Source: a virus
DNA length: 64,000 nucleotides
Strand: one strand, 5' to 3'
IMG/VR virus record: IMGVR_UViG_3300037010_001749
Span: 1-64,000 of that record
Positions 27,688-36,487 of this stretch are shown one piece after another. The translations under genes were made by a program, and so were the position numbers. Each line of letters opens with the position of its first letter. Within the stretch, counting starts at the first letter, position 1. Below the pieces are notes generated by a model that did no database searches, had not been told where the DNA came from, and was given only the letters and a program-made list of their open reading frames with translations.

Positions 27688-28273
27688 TCCCCGCGCCCGC
27701 CTCCAGAACCGTCCGCTCGTTGGTCAGATCGCGGTCCAGCGTGGCCTGCAGGTCGAAGACCGCGCCACCGTTGCGCGCCGCGAGCTTGGCGTCGTTGACC
27801 ATCAAGCACTGGCGCATAGTGAAGCCATGGCGCTGCAGCAAGACAACCAGGAGCAGCATGCTCGCTTCGAGGCCTTCCAGCAGGTCGTAGTCACTGATAC
27901 CCAGTTCAGCCTGGGCTGACACAGCGGCCAGCCCGGTGTTGAGTAACTTCACCAACCGCGGGCCAGCGTATTCGGCCTCTCTGGCCTCGGCTTTCGCCAG
28001 AGACTTCATGGCCTTCTCGACCCAAGAGTCCAGCTTGCTCATGCTGATTTCTCGCTCGTCGCAGAGCAATGTGAAGTACCACAGCACGTCGCCGATCTCT
28101 TCGAGAAGGTTGACGGCGTCGAACGGCCGGCCGTAGGCCAGGCAGCGCTTGTAGATATTGGCGATCTCTCCGGACTCGGAGATGATGCCCAGTTGGGCGT
28201 GCTCGATCTGGGCGTCATGATCCAACTTTGCCGCGCGATTCCGCACAGTCACAAGGTATTCGGTGAAGTTCAT
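27671..28273 (-). CDS. MazG-like nucleotide pyrophosphohydrolase
   Basis: 200 residues. The MazG metal-binding pattern is visible as SESGEIANIYKR near residue 33 and LLEEIGDVLWYF near 58. The C-terminal half ends with KLAARNGG and TLDRDLTNER, a common MazG-like ending. The family hydrolyses NTPs or dNTPs to NMPs, and in phages may lower ppGpp or balance pools. It directly follows the exonuclease gene (adjacent stop and start). Confidence 0.85.
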   Translation of the reverse strand: MNFTEYLVTVRNRAAKLDHDAQIEHAQLGIISESGEIANIYKRCLAYGRPFDAVNLLEEIGDVLWYFTLLCDEREISMSKLDSWVEKAMKSLAKAEAREAEYAGPRLVKLLNTGLAAVSAQAELGISDYDLLEGLEASMLLLVVLLQRHGFTMRQCLMVNDAKLAARNGGAVFDLQATLDRDLTNERTVLEAGAGNGQAQ

Positions 28274-28942
28274 TCAGATCTCCGCAGCGCGAAGCTGCAT
28301 GAGTGAGTAGCGAAGGTCGTCGTCGATGCTGGCTTCCAGCAGTAGCCATGTGCGGTACTGCCTCGGCAGGCTCTCCAGTGGCCGGTCTTTGTGCTCGCCG
28401 AAGGGCATGGTATAGATCGTGTGGCGCGGCACGTTGAGCAGCGACAGCAAGTCGCGGCCGTCAAGCCTGAGCATCTGGCGCAAGCAGGCCTGCACCGTCA
28501 GCACGTCGTCCATGGCCCTGTGGGCGGATCCCGGGTCCACACCGAAATGCGTGGCCATCGTGCCCAGCCGGTGGTTCTCCAGCGCCGGCAGCAACCGGCG
28601 AACGTGCTGCAAGGTGCAGAAGGTTCGCTCGATGTTCAGTATCGGCGCGAAGAACGGCTTGTCGAACTTGACGTTGTGCGCGATGAAGGTGCAAGGATCC
28701 TCGATCCTGCCGCCCATCACGACCGAGACGTACTCTTCGATCGTCGGCTCGGTCAGCACGTGGTGGTCGTGTATCCCATGGATCTCCGTGGCCCCCGGAG
28801 AGATGGGCATCTCCGGGTCGATCAGGGATTGCCAGGACCGCAAGGTGTCCAGGCTGTAGGGGTCGATCTCAATGAAAGCGACCTCCACCGCTTTCGCTTT
28901 GTGGAGGCCGGTCGTTTCGGTATCACCGATGAAGTAGCGCAT
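28274..28942 (-). CDS. DnaQ/ExoX-like 3'-5' exonuclease
   Basis: 222 residues from ATG 28942 with GGAG 4 bases upstream. DEDD motifs: GDTETTG near residue 6, IAHNVKFD near 93 and HRAMDD near 142. A C-terminal domain with MPFGEHKDRPLESLP is typical of ExoX-like proteins. It removes 3' nucleotides from DNA or RNA and may proofread or process ends. It lies within the replication block; a second DEDD-type exonuclease is carried by the cassette array at 46904. Confidence 0.88.
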   Translation of the reverse strand: MRYFIGDTETTGLHKAKAVEVAFIEIDPYSLDTLRSWQSLIDPEMPISPGATEIHGIHDHHVLTEPTIEEYVSVVMGGRIEDPCTFIAHNVKFDKPFFAPILNIERTFCTLQHVRRLLPALENHRLGTMATHFGVDPGSAHRAMDDVLTVQACLRQMLRLDGRDLLSLLNVPRHTIYTMPFGEHKDRPLESLPRQYRTWLLLEASIDDDLRYSLMQLRAAEI

Positions 28943-28980
28943 AACGCTCCAGAAGGAGGAGCCCCGTAGGGCCCCTTGGC

Positions 28981-29799
28981 TTAGGTTGCTGCCGGGGTGC
29001 GGGTGAATACCAAGGCGGTGTAGTCCTTGTTGGCCTTCTTCTGCGTCTCGGCCGAGCAGGTGGCCCGGATGAAGCGCAGCTGGTCGAGCATCATGCGCTC
29101 CTTGGCCACGTCGAACGCCGACTGGTTCGTATAGCGCTCGAAGTTGGAGCGCGTCGTCGGCGGGACGTCGATCTGGAATAGTTCGCCCTCGTCCACGTCT
29201 GCGTCCTTGTCGCAGTCCAGCAGAGAGACCACCAGGACCATGCGCTGGCTCAGGCGCGCATCCGGGTAATCGAGCTTCTTCAGGTTGGCGATGTACTCGG
29301 AGCACAGTTCGCCGGAGCCCTTGACGTGCACACCGTCGTCGGAGTAGCGGGCCAGGTCGCGGGCTTCGTCGGTGTCCTTGCCCGGGGAGATCATCCAGTT
29401 GTCCTGGTAGGACAGCAGTTCGAAGTCGATCCAGTCACCGAAGGTGCGCTTGCCGTCAGCGGTCTTGATCTTGCCGCTGTTGAACTTCAGGCGCACCAGC
29501 GTGTCCCAGTCGACGCGCAAAGCGTCCTTGATGGAACTGATGGCGGCCTTGACCTCGGCGATGCGGGCCACTGCGCTGTTGGTCGGCATGACCAGGCCGG
29601 TGCTGGTGGGCTTCGCCACCAGGCTGGAAGCGGCGGGAGCCGCCGCCGAAGCAGGAGCGGCGGCAGGTGCCGCGGCGGGAGCGGGAGCCGAGGCTTGAGC
29701 CTCGGCCGGGGCTGAGGCCACACCAACAGCAGGGGCAGATGCGTCAGGGCTCGGCTCGAAAGGAGCGGAGGCGGCGGAGGCGCGGCGTGTGAGTGCCAT
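28981..29799 (-). CDS. Hypothetical replication-module protein, Ala/Pro-rich N-terminus
   Basis: 272 residues. Residues 1-65 are low-complexity Ala/Pro/Ser; the rest is an ordered acidic domain (FGDWIDFELLSYQDNWMISPG, LDCDKDADVDEG). Its abundance-type position upstream of the exonuclease and downstream of the primase, alone between two short gaps, would suit a single-stranded DNA-binding protein, but no OB-fold signature is recognised. The ribosome-binding site is weak. Confidence 0.65.
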   Translation of the reverse strand: MALTRRASAASAPFEPSPDASAPAVGVASAPAEAQASAPAPAAAPAAAPASAAAPAASSLVAKPTSTGLVMPTNSAVARIAEVKAAISSIKDALRVDWDTLVRLKFNSGKIKTADGKRTFGDWIDFELLSYQDNWMISPGKDTDEARDLARYSDDGVHVKGSGELCSEYIANLKKLDYPDARLSQRMVLVVSLLDCDKDADVDEGELFQIDVPPTTRSNFERYTNQSAFDVAKERMMLDQLRFIRATCSAETQKKANKDYTALVFTRTPAAT

Positions 29800-29841
29800 G
29801 TGAGTTTGCTTTCGTTACGATCAATGTTGACGTTGAGATGG

Positions 29842-29860
29842 CCTACCTGACCCAGGTAGG
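29842..29860. other. Perfect inverted repeat between primase and 272-aa gene
   Basis: CCTACCTG (29842-29849), loop ACC, CAGGTAGG (29853-29860). The 8-bp dyad lies in one of the few real intergenic gaps of the - strand operon, so it may be an operator or hairpin controlling the abundant downstream gene. There is no U tract for a terminator. Confidence 0.5.
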
Positions 29861-29877
29861 AGATTGCGATTATGTCA

Positions 29878-32832
29878 CTAAGCTTTGAAAGGTTCAACCC
29901 CCATTCTTGCAAGCTCGTCTAGGTCGAAGATGAACGCTCCGCCTGGGATGTTCAGTTCCTGGCCAGGCCCATGGGAGATGAGCGCAGGGCAGTCCTTCAA
30001 GCCATGGAGAAAGGCATGGTCGCCAGGAAAGAGCGGCCGTTCAGAGGTCGACCGGCAGTAGGCGCGGTAGCGGTGATAGATCGCCCGGGCCGACAGCTCA
30101 ATGACGGTCTTGCCGTTCACCGTTGCGTAGGCGTACTCCTGCTTCAGGCGCACCGCCATCGGCGATGAAGGGTCAAGGCTGACCGACATCGTGGCCACCT
30201 TGTTCAGCACCTTGATCCACTCAGCTTGAGTGGAGGGCAGCAGGTCGGACATGCGGTCGTAGACCGAAGCCTCCAGCTCGTCGAACTTCGCGTCGAACTC
30301 CTTGTCAAAGATGTCAGCAACCAGTTTGCGGAACCTCTGCAAGCCGAAGCGCACCACCGTGTAGTTGAACACCGTGCGCTCCTTGGCGCCCTGCTTGGCT
30401 TGCAGTTCCTGGTCCGACAGGCCGGCAACCAGGTCCTTCTCGTTGAGCATGTACTTGGCCTGGGCCGCATCGAGCAAGGCGTCGAACTCGGTGGTCAGCT
30501 TTTCGAAGCTGTAGTCGAGCACGATGTCGGAGGCCAGGTAGTGCCCAAGAGAAGACAGCACACGCTTGTGGCGCTCCGCGATATGGAAGCGGGTGCTCCA
30601 CTTCATGGCCACACTGGCCGGTGGTCTCACCACTGTGCAGAGTACCACCCGCTCCATGACCGCAGCTTCCTCTTCGGCTGCTTCGGCGATCACCACCATC
30701 GGTGCAGCAAGCTGTGTGGTGTAGAGCGCTCGGTAGTCGTCGTTGTCCCGAGTGCCACCGCCCCGGGTGACGTCCCGGCAGTTGTAGGCATCCCGCATCA
30801 TGAGCTTGAGCTTGCCGTGGATCTCAGTCGGCATCTCGTGTGGCTTGTACTCGTCGATGATGAGAGGAATCGAGGCCGATCCGGCCAAGTGCTGCTGCAG
30901 GGCGAAGAGCGTGGAGCCAGGGGTCAGTGTCTTCGCCTCCTGCTGGTAGAAGAACAAGGACATCAGCATCCTGTTCATCTCGGTCTTGCCAGCGCCTGCT
31001 GCGCCGTTGACGTGCAGAATCGGGAACTTGGTGTAGACCTTGTGGAACAGCATGCGGTAGAAGCTGGCGGTGTACCAGCCCACCAGCTTGGCGATCACGT
31101 TCGGCTGCTGGCAGCCCAGGAAGTTCTCCAGCACAACACGCAGCGTCTGCTTATTGTCTGCAGACTCTATCCAGTCGACCAGCTTGGGCGCGTCGCTGAT
31201 GTCTGTCCGGAAAGACCCACGGGGATCAGGGTAGCCCTGGAAAGAGAACTCGTAGCCCTTGGCCGCGATCCGCGGCTCGAGCACCACACCTTTGCCGTCA
31301 GCCCAGACCATGAAGGGCTCGCGCATCTCAGGGTCTGTGTGGTTGACGATGTTGATGATGTCCAAGCCCTCACGGTTCAGGACGTACAACTCCTTGCCCT
31401 CCTTGCGGCCCTTTTCTGCGACTCGCATCATCATCCCTCTCACGTGTTGATCGCTTCCCTGCAGGGCATGCGAATGGCGGCTGGCGAACTTGTTGAAAGC
31501 CTGCAGGCCGCCGAAGATGTCAAGCTCCAGGGTCTGTCGGCCTTGCGGCTTGCCGTTGATGAGCACGTCGGCCTCGTAGCAGGAGACTTGCCCCGTCTGT
31601 GGTGAGCGCAGAATGTGGACCTTGTCAAACGAGATCGCGCAAACGCGCTTCTTCCCTTCCTCGGTGTTGGCGTACAGGCCGTACTTCGTCAACTGCACAC
31701 TTGCGGCAACATCGGAGTACTCGTCCAGAGCTTCCTCTGTTGCCTGGCTGTCTGGGGCTGTGCCGTCCTCAGCCTTCTTGATATTCTCTTCGACCTCGGC
31801 CTTGCTGACCGGGATGCCATCCAAGTCCGGCGCGTCGTGGTTGAGCAAGGACTTGAGTCCACCGATCGAGAACTCGTAGCACGGGTTCCCTTCGATGTAC
31901 CGGTGCATGCGAATCAACTCAGCCCGGCGCTTCTCCGGCGTGTTGTACCGATGGCCGTCGCTGCTGTGCACGCTGCAAAGGCCCTCAGCCTTCTCTGCAA
32001 GCTGCTGCTCAGTCCAGCCCATAGCCTCGGACACGATGGCAAGCTGCAGCGCGATGGGGTGGAAGCCTGCGTCCGACTTGACTCCCCGGCCTTCCAGCAG
32101 CGCCTGCAAAGATGGCAGGTCGGTCTTCCTCAGCACTGAAGGGTCGGTGTTCTTCTTCTTCCGCTTGGCCAGCCGGTCAGCCACGTCCTGCTGCGCCTTG
32201 TCGAACATGACCATCAACTCCATGCAGAGCTTCGGAGTCTGCGCAGCAGGCAACAGCCGCGGTTCTGCGGTCAGCACGCTGTAGGACTCAACGGTGACGC
32301 CCTGCAGTTCCTCGTAGGTGATAGGCACTTTGTAGTGCCCGTTCTCCCGCTTGACACCCGGTGAACGCCACATACGGCCGCGGCCGCCGGAGTAGACCCG
32401 AAAGTCCAGGTGGTCAACGGCAAGTGCAAAGGCCAGCTGCTTGTAGACCGTGGGCAGGTACTGCACGCCCTCCTTCGGGATCTTGGCCATGAAGCAGGCC
32501 ATGGGGATCTCCAGGTGAAAGCCCCGGCCGCCCGTGGCGTACAGCTGGGCGCTGCCCATGTCGAAGCCCTTCTCCTCGAGCATCAGACAGAGCTTATGCA
32601 CGTCCTCCGAGACGGCGACCATGTCGGTCCCGTCCCAGTCGAAGTACAGCGGGCCGCTGTACTTGAGCTTGTGCCGATCTTCGCTCGGCAGTTCGTCGGC
32701 CAGCTGGCTGACTGCCAACACCGTGAAGAACGCCGGATGCTTCTCTTCGGTGAGTTGAGCCTGGTAGGCGAGCGGGCACGGCTTCCACGTTTCCTCTCCG
32801 CCCGTCTCCTGGTAGTACCTGTATTTGCTCAT
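29878..32832 (-). CDS. Primase-helicase fusion (archaeo-eukaryotic-type primase + ATPase)
   Basis: 984 residues. The N-terminal third has the AEP primase signature: YFDWDGTD (metal-binding Asp pair, near residue 68), GGRGFHLEIP near 100 and HLDFRVYSGGRGRMWRSPGVKR near 135. A C-terminal ATPase has Walker A NGAAGAGKTEMNR near 612 and Walker B LIIDEY near 650. Such fusions synthesise primers and unwind the fork in many phages and plasmids. It sits beside a second helicase and the polymerase. Confidence 0.9.
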   Translation of the reverse strand: MSKYRYYQETGGEETWKPCPLAYQAQLTEEKHPAFFTVLAVSQLADELPSEDRHKLKYSGPLYFDWDGTDMVAVSEDVHKLCLMLEEKGFDMGSAQLYATGGRGFHLEIPMACFMAKIPKEGVQYLPTVYKQLAFALAVDHLDFRVYSGGRGRMWRSPGVKRENGHYKVPITYEELQGVTVESYSVLTAEPRLLPAAQTPKLCMELMVMFDKAQQDVADRLAKRKKKNTDPSVLRKTDLPSLQALLEGRGVKSDAGFHPIALQLAIVSEAMGWTEQQLAEKAEGLCSVHSSDGHRYNTPEKRRAELIRMHRYIEGNPCYEFSIGGLKSLLNHDAPDLDGIPVSKAEVEENIKKAEDGTAPDSQATEEALDEYSDVAASVQLTKYGLYANTEEGKKRVCAISFDKVHILRSPQTGQVSCYEADVLINGKPQGRQTLELDIFGGLQAFNKFASRHSHALQGSDQHVRGMMMRVAEKGRKEGKELYVLNREGLDIINIVNHTDPEMREPFMVWADGKGVVLEPRIAAKGYEFSFQGYPDPRGSFRTDISDAPKLVDWIESADNKQTLRVVLENFLGCQQPNVIAKLVGWYTASFYRMLFHKVYTKFPILHVNGAAGAGKTEMNRMLMSLFFYQQEAKTLTPGSTLFALQQHLAGSASIPLIIDEYKPHEMPTEIHGKLKLMMRDAYNCRDVTRGGGTRDNDDYRALYTTQLAAPMVVIAEAAEEEAAVMERVVLCTVVRPPASVAMKWSTRFHIAERHKRVLSSLGHYLASDIVLDYSFEKLTTEFDALLDAAQAKYMLNEKDLVAGLSDQELQAKQGAKERTVFNYTVVRFGLQRFRKLVADIFDKEFDAKFDELEASVYDRMSDLLPSTQAEWIKVLNKVATMSVSLDPSSPMAVRLKQEYAYATVNGKTVIELSARAIYHRYRAYCRSTSERPLFPGDHAFLHGLKDCPALISHGPGQELNIPGGAFIFDLDELARMGVEPFKA

Positions 32833-32846
32833 GGTCCTTCTTGGGG

Positions 32847-34253
32847 CTAGCGGCCGTGGATCGCATCACGCAGATCTTTGAAGCCACCTTGAACTTTGTT
32901 CGCAAGGGCGTCGTTGTGCAGCAGGTTCTGGTGGAGCCTTACCTGGATGGTGTCTTGAGCGATCGCTAGCCGGATGTTGGGCACATAGAGTTGCCCATCA
33001 CGGGCCACTCGGCCCACACCTTGAACGAACGGCCAAGGAACCACGGGTTCCTCAATCCACAGAACTTCCTTGCACACGTGCTGAGGGTTCCAGCCTGCCC
33101 CACCGGACCCCGGCTGGGCGATGATGGCCCGGCATTTCGGGTCGTCGAGAAAGCGGGCGATGTTACGCGCCTGCTGCGCTCCTGACACCTCTGAGTAGCA
33201 GGCTACCGTGTCGTACTTGGCCATGAACTTCGTCACAGCGCGGCTCGTCATGATGTAGTAGGTGAAGATGATGAGCTTGCTAGCTGCGGGGTTGAGCAAG
33301 TCGATCTCGTCAGCAACTGCCTCGATCAGGTCGAAGACCGCTGGCACGCACTTCTCGTCTCCGCTGAAGTGTGACCAGTTGCAGATGATCTGCTGCGACG
33401 CGTTGTACAGACGGCCGGCTGACGTGGCGTCGATCTTGCCACCGTCCGGGAGCAACAGAAGCTGCTCGTCGACCAGCTGGTTGTATAGGCCCAGGTGCTC
33501 CGGAGCCAGGTCGTAGTGGATCGGGATGTAGTTTGGCTGCTTGAGATCCTTCAGCACATCGCCGCTCAGCCGGCGTGACGCCTGCAGCATCAGGTTGCTC
33601 TGCATCATCTCCAGGTTCTGCCACTCCTTGACGTTGCCGAAGAAGTCACGATCTGCCACGTGCAGGTTCTCAAAATGCGCCTGGCTTCGGTACACGCTCG
33701 GGGTCTTCAGCTTCACGTAGCCGTAGGCGTCACCAGGTGACGAGATGGGAGTGCCTGTCAAGACCTGCAGCTTCTCACCCTCAGAGAACTCCTTCACAGC
33801 CTTGTAGTTGGCCGTGCCTACGTTCTTGACCGAGTGGCCCTCGTCCACCGTGAGGTTTTTGCTACGCCCTTGAAGCTGGCGTTGGATGTGAGGCAAGTCG
33901 CTCTTGAACATCTGGATCGACGTGAGGATCCACTTGTACGCCTGCAGGTTGATCGCCTGCCGCTTCACAGGTGCGCCGCGGTAGGCCACGACCGCACCGA
34001 CGTCGTGCAGCGACTCGAGCCAGCGCTTCCACTGAGGCACCAGGATAGGAGGCATCAGGACGATGTTGTGGGCACAGTCCCAGGCCAGGCTCAGGACTGT
34101 GCTCGTGGCGGTCTTGCCTGTGCCCACCTCGTTGAACAGGCCGACGCGGTCGAACGGGTAAAGCTCCTCCACGTCTTCGACCTGGTCAGCGCGGAGTTCG
34201 AAAGGGATCTGGTGGTACTTGAGCAGATCTCCGAGGTTGTCAAAGTCAGGCAC
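32847..34253 (-). CDS. SF2 helicase (SNF2/DEAD-like)
   Basis: 468 residues from GTG 34253 (AAGGTG upstream; TTG 34280 is possible). Motifs: I EVGTGKTAT, II VDEGH, III LTGTP, and VI QGVGRVARDG. The family translocates on DNA and may remodel forks, load the replisome or clear proteins. It is translationally coupled: the start overlaps the upstream gene by 8 bases. Together with the primase it completes the phage replisome. Confidence 0.9.
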   Translation of the reverse strand: MPDFDNLGDLLKYHQIPFELRADQVEDVEELYPFDRVGLFNEVGTGKTATSTVLSLAWDCAHNIVLMPPILVPQWKRWLESLHDVGAVVAYRGAPVKRQAINLQAYKWILTSIQMFKSDLPHIQRQLQGRSKNLTVDEGHSVKNVGTANYKAVKEFSEGEKLQVLTGTPISSPGDAYGYVKLKTPSVYRSQAHFENLHVADRDFFGNVKEWQNLEMMQSNLMLQASRRLSGDVLKDLKQPNYIPIHYDLAPEHLGLYNQLVDEQLLLLPDGGKIDATSAGRLYNASQQIICNWSHFSGDEKCVPAVFDLIEAVADEIDLLNPAASKLIIFTYYIMTSRAVTKFMAKYDTVACYSEVSGAQQARNIARFLDDPKCRAIIAQPGSGGAGWNPQHVCKEVLWIEEPVVPWPFVQGVGRVARDGQLYVPNIRLAIAQDTIQVRLHQNLLHNDALANKVQGGFKDLRDAIHGR

Positions 34254-34593
34254 GCTTCGGCACCTTGGGTAGTGTGGCAATCACCTTGGGCTTCCAGGCC
34301 CGTCGCTTGAACTCCTCCAGGTTCACACGGAAGGCCAGGTCTGTCAGAGGCTCACCGCCAACCGTGATGTTCGGTGCGACGACGAAGGCCCACTGAGCCG
34401 TGGCGGTGTGCTGGCCGAGCGGTGGCACACCTGACGGCTCCCCGGCGGCCAGCCAGGCAAGATTGAACATGCCTGGGTGGGTGTCAATGAGGTTTGCCCA
34501 CCCACGGCCATCTTCGTCGAGGTAGCCCCAGAATGGAACGGAGGACCACCACCAACGGCGGCGGCAGTGCTGCAAAAAGTCAACGGGGGTCAT
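34246..34593 (-). CDS. Hypothetical protein upstream of helicase
   Basis: 115 residues, unrecognised, Trp-rich start (RRRWWWSSVPFWGYL) and basic C-terminus. The ATG at 34593 follows directly on a CAG repeat and has no Shine-Dalgarno; translation probably depends on readthrough coupling from the upstream gene, which ends 14 bases inside it. Confidence 0.6.
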   Translation of the reverse strand: MTPVDFLQHCRRRWWWSSVPFWGYLDEDGRGWANLIDTHPGMFNLAWLAAGEPSGVPPLGQHTATAQWAFVVAPNITVGGEPLTDLAFRVNLEEFKRRAWKPKVIATLPKVPKRA

Positions 34594-34858
34594 CTGCTGC
34601 TGCTGCTGCTGCTGCTGCTGCTACTGCTACTACTGCTCTTGCGGCGGCCAGGGCTAGCCTGCCGCTCTTGTTGATGCTCTGGTGTTCGATGATCTTGCCT
34701 GTGCTATTCTGGTACGGACTCGGGCGTCCGACCGTGTCCACAAGGCCGAGACCTTCCATGCTGCGGTTGACACCTGGGTTGAACTGGTTCCGGGGCAGTG
34801 GCCCAGGCATCAGTCTGGCCAGCGCGTCACGTACTGCCGGAGTGATCTTTGGTGGCAT
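34580..34858 (-). CDS. Small protein with poly-Ala C-terminus from a trinucleotide repeat
   Basis: 92 residues. Residues 1-70 look like a small winged-helix-type domain (ITPAVRDALARLMPGPLPRN, GLVDTVGRPS), possibly DNA-binding. The C-terminus is an Ala/Val run produced by the GCA repeat at 34594-34640. ATG 34858 overlaps the upstream gene by 32 bases; its end overlaps the next start. Confidence 0.6.
   Translation of the reverse strand: MPPKITPAVRDALARLMPGPLPRNQFNPGVNRSMEGLGLVDTVGRPSPYQNSTGKIIEHQSINKSGRLALAAARAVVAVAAAAAAAAADDPR
34594..34640 (-). repeat. CTG/CAG trinucleotide microsatellite
   Basis: Nine uninterrupted CTG units (34594-34620 on the + strand) followed by CTA/CTG variants. It encodes the Ala run of the - strand gene. 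Slippage here would change only the number of Ala residues and the distance to the next ATG. Confidence 0.95.
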
Positions 34859-35111
34859 TCAAGCGGCTCCACTTGTTGCAGGTCCCGGTACGCTTCACGG
34901 GAAAGCCTCCGAGGCCGCATCGCAGCCCCACATCCACAGCGCTGGCTTTCAGCCGCGCTGGGTCGTCAGGATACAGCTTCAGCGCCCAGTCTGGGGGCTG
35001 GCGTTGATATTGGAAGTGCCTACAGCTGGAGCAGACTTCGCGTTTCACGCGGTAGTTCTGCTCCAGCATGGCGTCATGGTGCGACGCCTTCGGCCGGCCT
35101 CGGTCAGCCAA
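34827..35111 (-). CDS. Small Cys-containing protein with RGRPK start
   Basis: 94 residues if TTG 35111 is the start; ATG 35069 gives 80. A CSSC pair (CSSCRHF) and later RCGLGG and GTCNKW Cys residues suggest a zinc site. The RGRPK N-terminus is AT-hook-like. It overlaps its neighbours on both sides. Function unknown. Confidence 0.55.
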   Translation of the reverse strand: MADRGRPKASHHDAMLEQNYRVKREVCSSCRHFQYQRQPPDWALKLYPDDPARLKASAVDVGLRCGLGGFPVKRTGTCNKWSRLNATKDHSGST

Positions 35112-35367
35112 CGTCGAACGGGACTTCCTGGACCCGGACGCAGTCGCCTTCCGGACCCACAGCAGCAAACCACACGTAGCCAGCGGCCTGCTGGTTCCTG
35201 TTCAGGCTGATGCTGATGTCTTCCAGCCGGTCACGTGACATGATGCTGGCAGCCTTCGACGCACTGCTGAGCGCCCGGCTCAGCGTACCGTCGCCGGCAA
35301 AGACCCTGACCTCGACGTCGGCGTGGCGGTCATCGACCACCATAACCAGACATTTGCCCGGACTCAC
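35104..35367 (-). CDS. Hypothetical protein
   Basis: 87 residues from GTG 35367, which overlaps the upstream stop (GTGA); ATG 35343 is an alternative. No motif recognised; the C-terminus is beta-type and acidic (GPEGDCVRVQEVPFDVG). Part of a chain of coupled small genes. Confidence 0.6.
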   Translation of the reverse strand: MSPGKCLVMVVDDRHADVEVRVFAGDGTLSRALSSASKAASIMSRDRLEDISISLNRNQQAAGYVWFAAVGPEGDCVRVQEVPFDVG

Positions 35368-35666
35368 TTGGCGTCCTTGATCGCCGCGATTGCGGCATCC
35401 TGCACCAGTTTGCGGATGCTCTCGTGGCGGTCGTATCTTTGGTTGCCGAGCACCTCGTTGAATGCTTCGTCGACCTTGCCTTTCAGCAAGCTGCGGGCCT
35501 CGCGCTCGGCGGTACCCGTCCAGTCGATGCGCTGCAGAGCCTTGCTGATGACCTCCTTGGCGTCGGCTTGAATGATCTCTCGGCTCAGCGCTGCGATGGC
35601 GGCGTCGCATTGCGACTTGACGGCGTTGCGCAGCGCTTCGTCGTTGATCTCGATGACGAGCTTCAT
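35364..35666 (-). CDS. Hypothetical helical protein
   Basis: 100 residues, almost all amphipathic helix after a short beta start (MKLVIEINDEAL). Overlaps its upstream neighbour by ATGA. Unrecognised. Confidence 0.65.
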   Translation of the reverse strand: MKLVIEINDEALRNAVKSQCDAAIAALSREIIQADAKEVISKALQRIDWTGTAEREARSLLKGKVDEAFNEVLGNQRYDRHESIRKLVQDAAIAAIKDAK

Positions 35667-36028
35667 TTGGTATCCCTTTCCAGTGCTTCTTTGGCGTCGA
35701 TGGCTTCGCGAAGCCAGTCAACATCTTGGCGGTGGATGTAACTTGTCTCGATTCTCACGCCTTTGCCGCGCAGCCTGTAAAGCTGGGCTATCAGCCGTTC
35801 CGGCTGGTCGTGAATGCAGAGGCCGTCCAGCATCGCACGGATCTCCTTGTGCTCGACGGTCAACTTCCTCGTGTTGAGCCAGCCAAACAGCTGGCCCAGA
35901 CCAAAACGGATGACCCCATACACGGAGCCCACCACGGCAACTTTGTACACCAGGTAGCCGCACAGCACCCATACCGCCAGCGTTGGTAGATTGGCCACTG
36001 CATCGATCAGAAACTTGATATCTTCCAT
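35663..36028 (-). CDS. Hypothetical membrane protein
   Basis: 121 residues with one or two hydrophobic segments between residues 13 and 50 (LAVWVLCGYLVYKVAVVGSV), then a soluble helical, charged tail. Probably an inner-membrane protein with a cytoplasmic domain; function unknown, though superinfection exclusion is a common role for such early phage genes. Confidence 0.65.
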   Translation of the reverse strand: MEDIKFLIDAVANLPTLAVWVLCGYLVYKVAVVGSVYGVIRFGLGQLFGWLNTRKLTVEHKEIRAMLDGLCIHDQPERLIAQLYRLRGKGVRIETSYIHRQDVDWLREAIDAKEALERDTK

Positions 36029-36029
36029 G

Positions 36030-36239
36030 TCACACCCTCAGGCCGAGTTCGGCCTCACGTTCCTTGTTACGGACAGGCAATGGCGCCCACCCCCAGAAGT
36101 GCTCCCCGTACGCTCCGTACCAGTAGCCCTTGACGCACACACCGTGCTTGGTCAGGAGCAAGACGGTCTTCCCCTTCGGGGCGACCTCGTATGCATAGGC
36201 ACCGCCGCCGGCGATGTACCCCTTGGCGCTCCCGGTCAC
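36030..36239 (-). CDS. Hypothetical protein
   Basis: 69 residues rich in Gly, Tyr and Trp (GYWYGAYGEHFWGWAPL). GTG 36239 overlaps the upstream stop (GTGA). Probably a small beta protein; unrecognised. Confidence 0.6.
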   Translation of the reverse strand: MTGSAKGYIAGGGAYAYEVAPKGKTVLLLTKHGVCVKGYWYGAYGEHFWGWAPLPVRNKEREAELGLRV

Positions 36240-36487
36240 GTGTCGTCCGACACGTAGACGCCCACGATGGGGTGGGTCTGCCCCACCACCTGCAGGACCA
36301 CCGGAGCACCGCGCAGGATTGCCGCGATCTCTTCGGCATCGGGCTTCCAGAAACTGGACATCACCGTCAGGCCATCTTCACCCTTGCTGATCGTCACCGG
36401 CAACGCCCCAACGTCAAGCGCCTTCTGGTCCCACCCCTTCGGGGCGCCAAAGACGTGGTTGTTGGTTTTGTGTTGGATGAACCTCAT
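36236..36487 (-). CDS. Hypothetical protein
   Basis: 83 residues, ATG 36487, coupled on both sides (ATGA upstream, GTGA downstream). It has a QHKTNNHVFGAPKGWDQ start and a beta-rich end (VVLQVVGQTHPIVGVYV). No family recognised. Confidence 0.62.
   Translation of the reverse strand: MRFIQHKTNNHVFGAPKGWDQKALDVGALPVTISKGEDGLTVMSSFWKPDAEEIAAILRGAPVVLQVVGQTHPIVGVYVSDDT

Noticed and set aside
22809-28273. 2-aminoadenine (Z-genome) synthesis cluster
   Set aside because: A dATP/dGTP diphosphohydrolase-like gene is next to Pol I, but no PurZ (adenylosuccinate-synthetase-like) or HD-type DatZ gene is visible in the window.
30226-31605. 459-residue + strand frame over the primase-helicase
   Set aside because: Antisense shadow; low-complexity Val/Leu/His composition.
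34494-35210. + strand frame with poly-Leu run
   Set aside because: The Leu run is only the CTG microsatellite read in sense; surrounding sequence is coding on the - strand.
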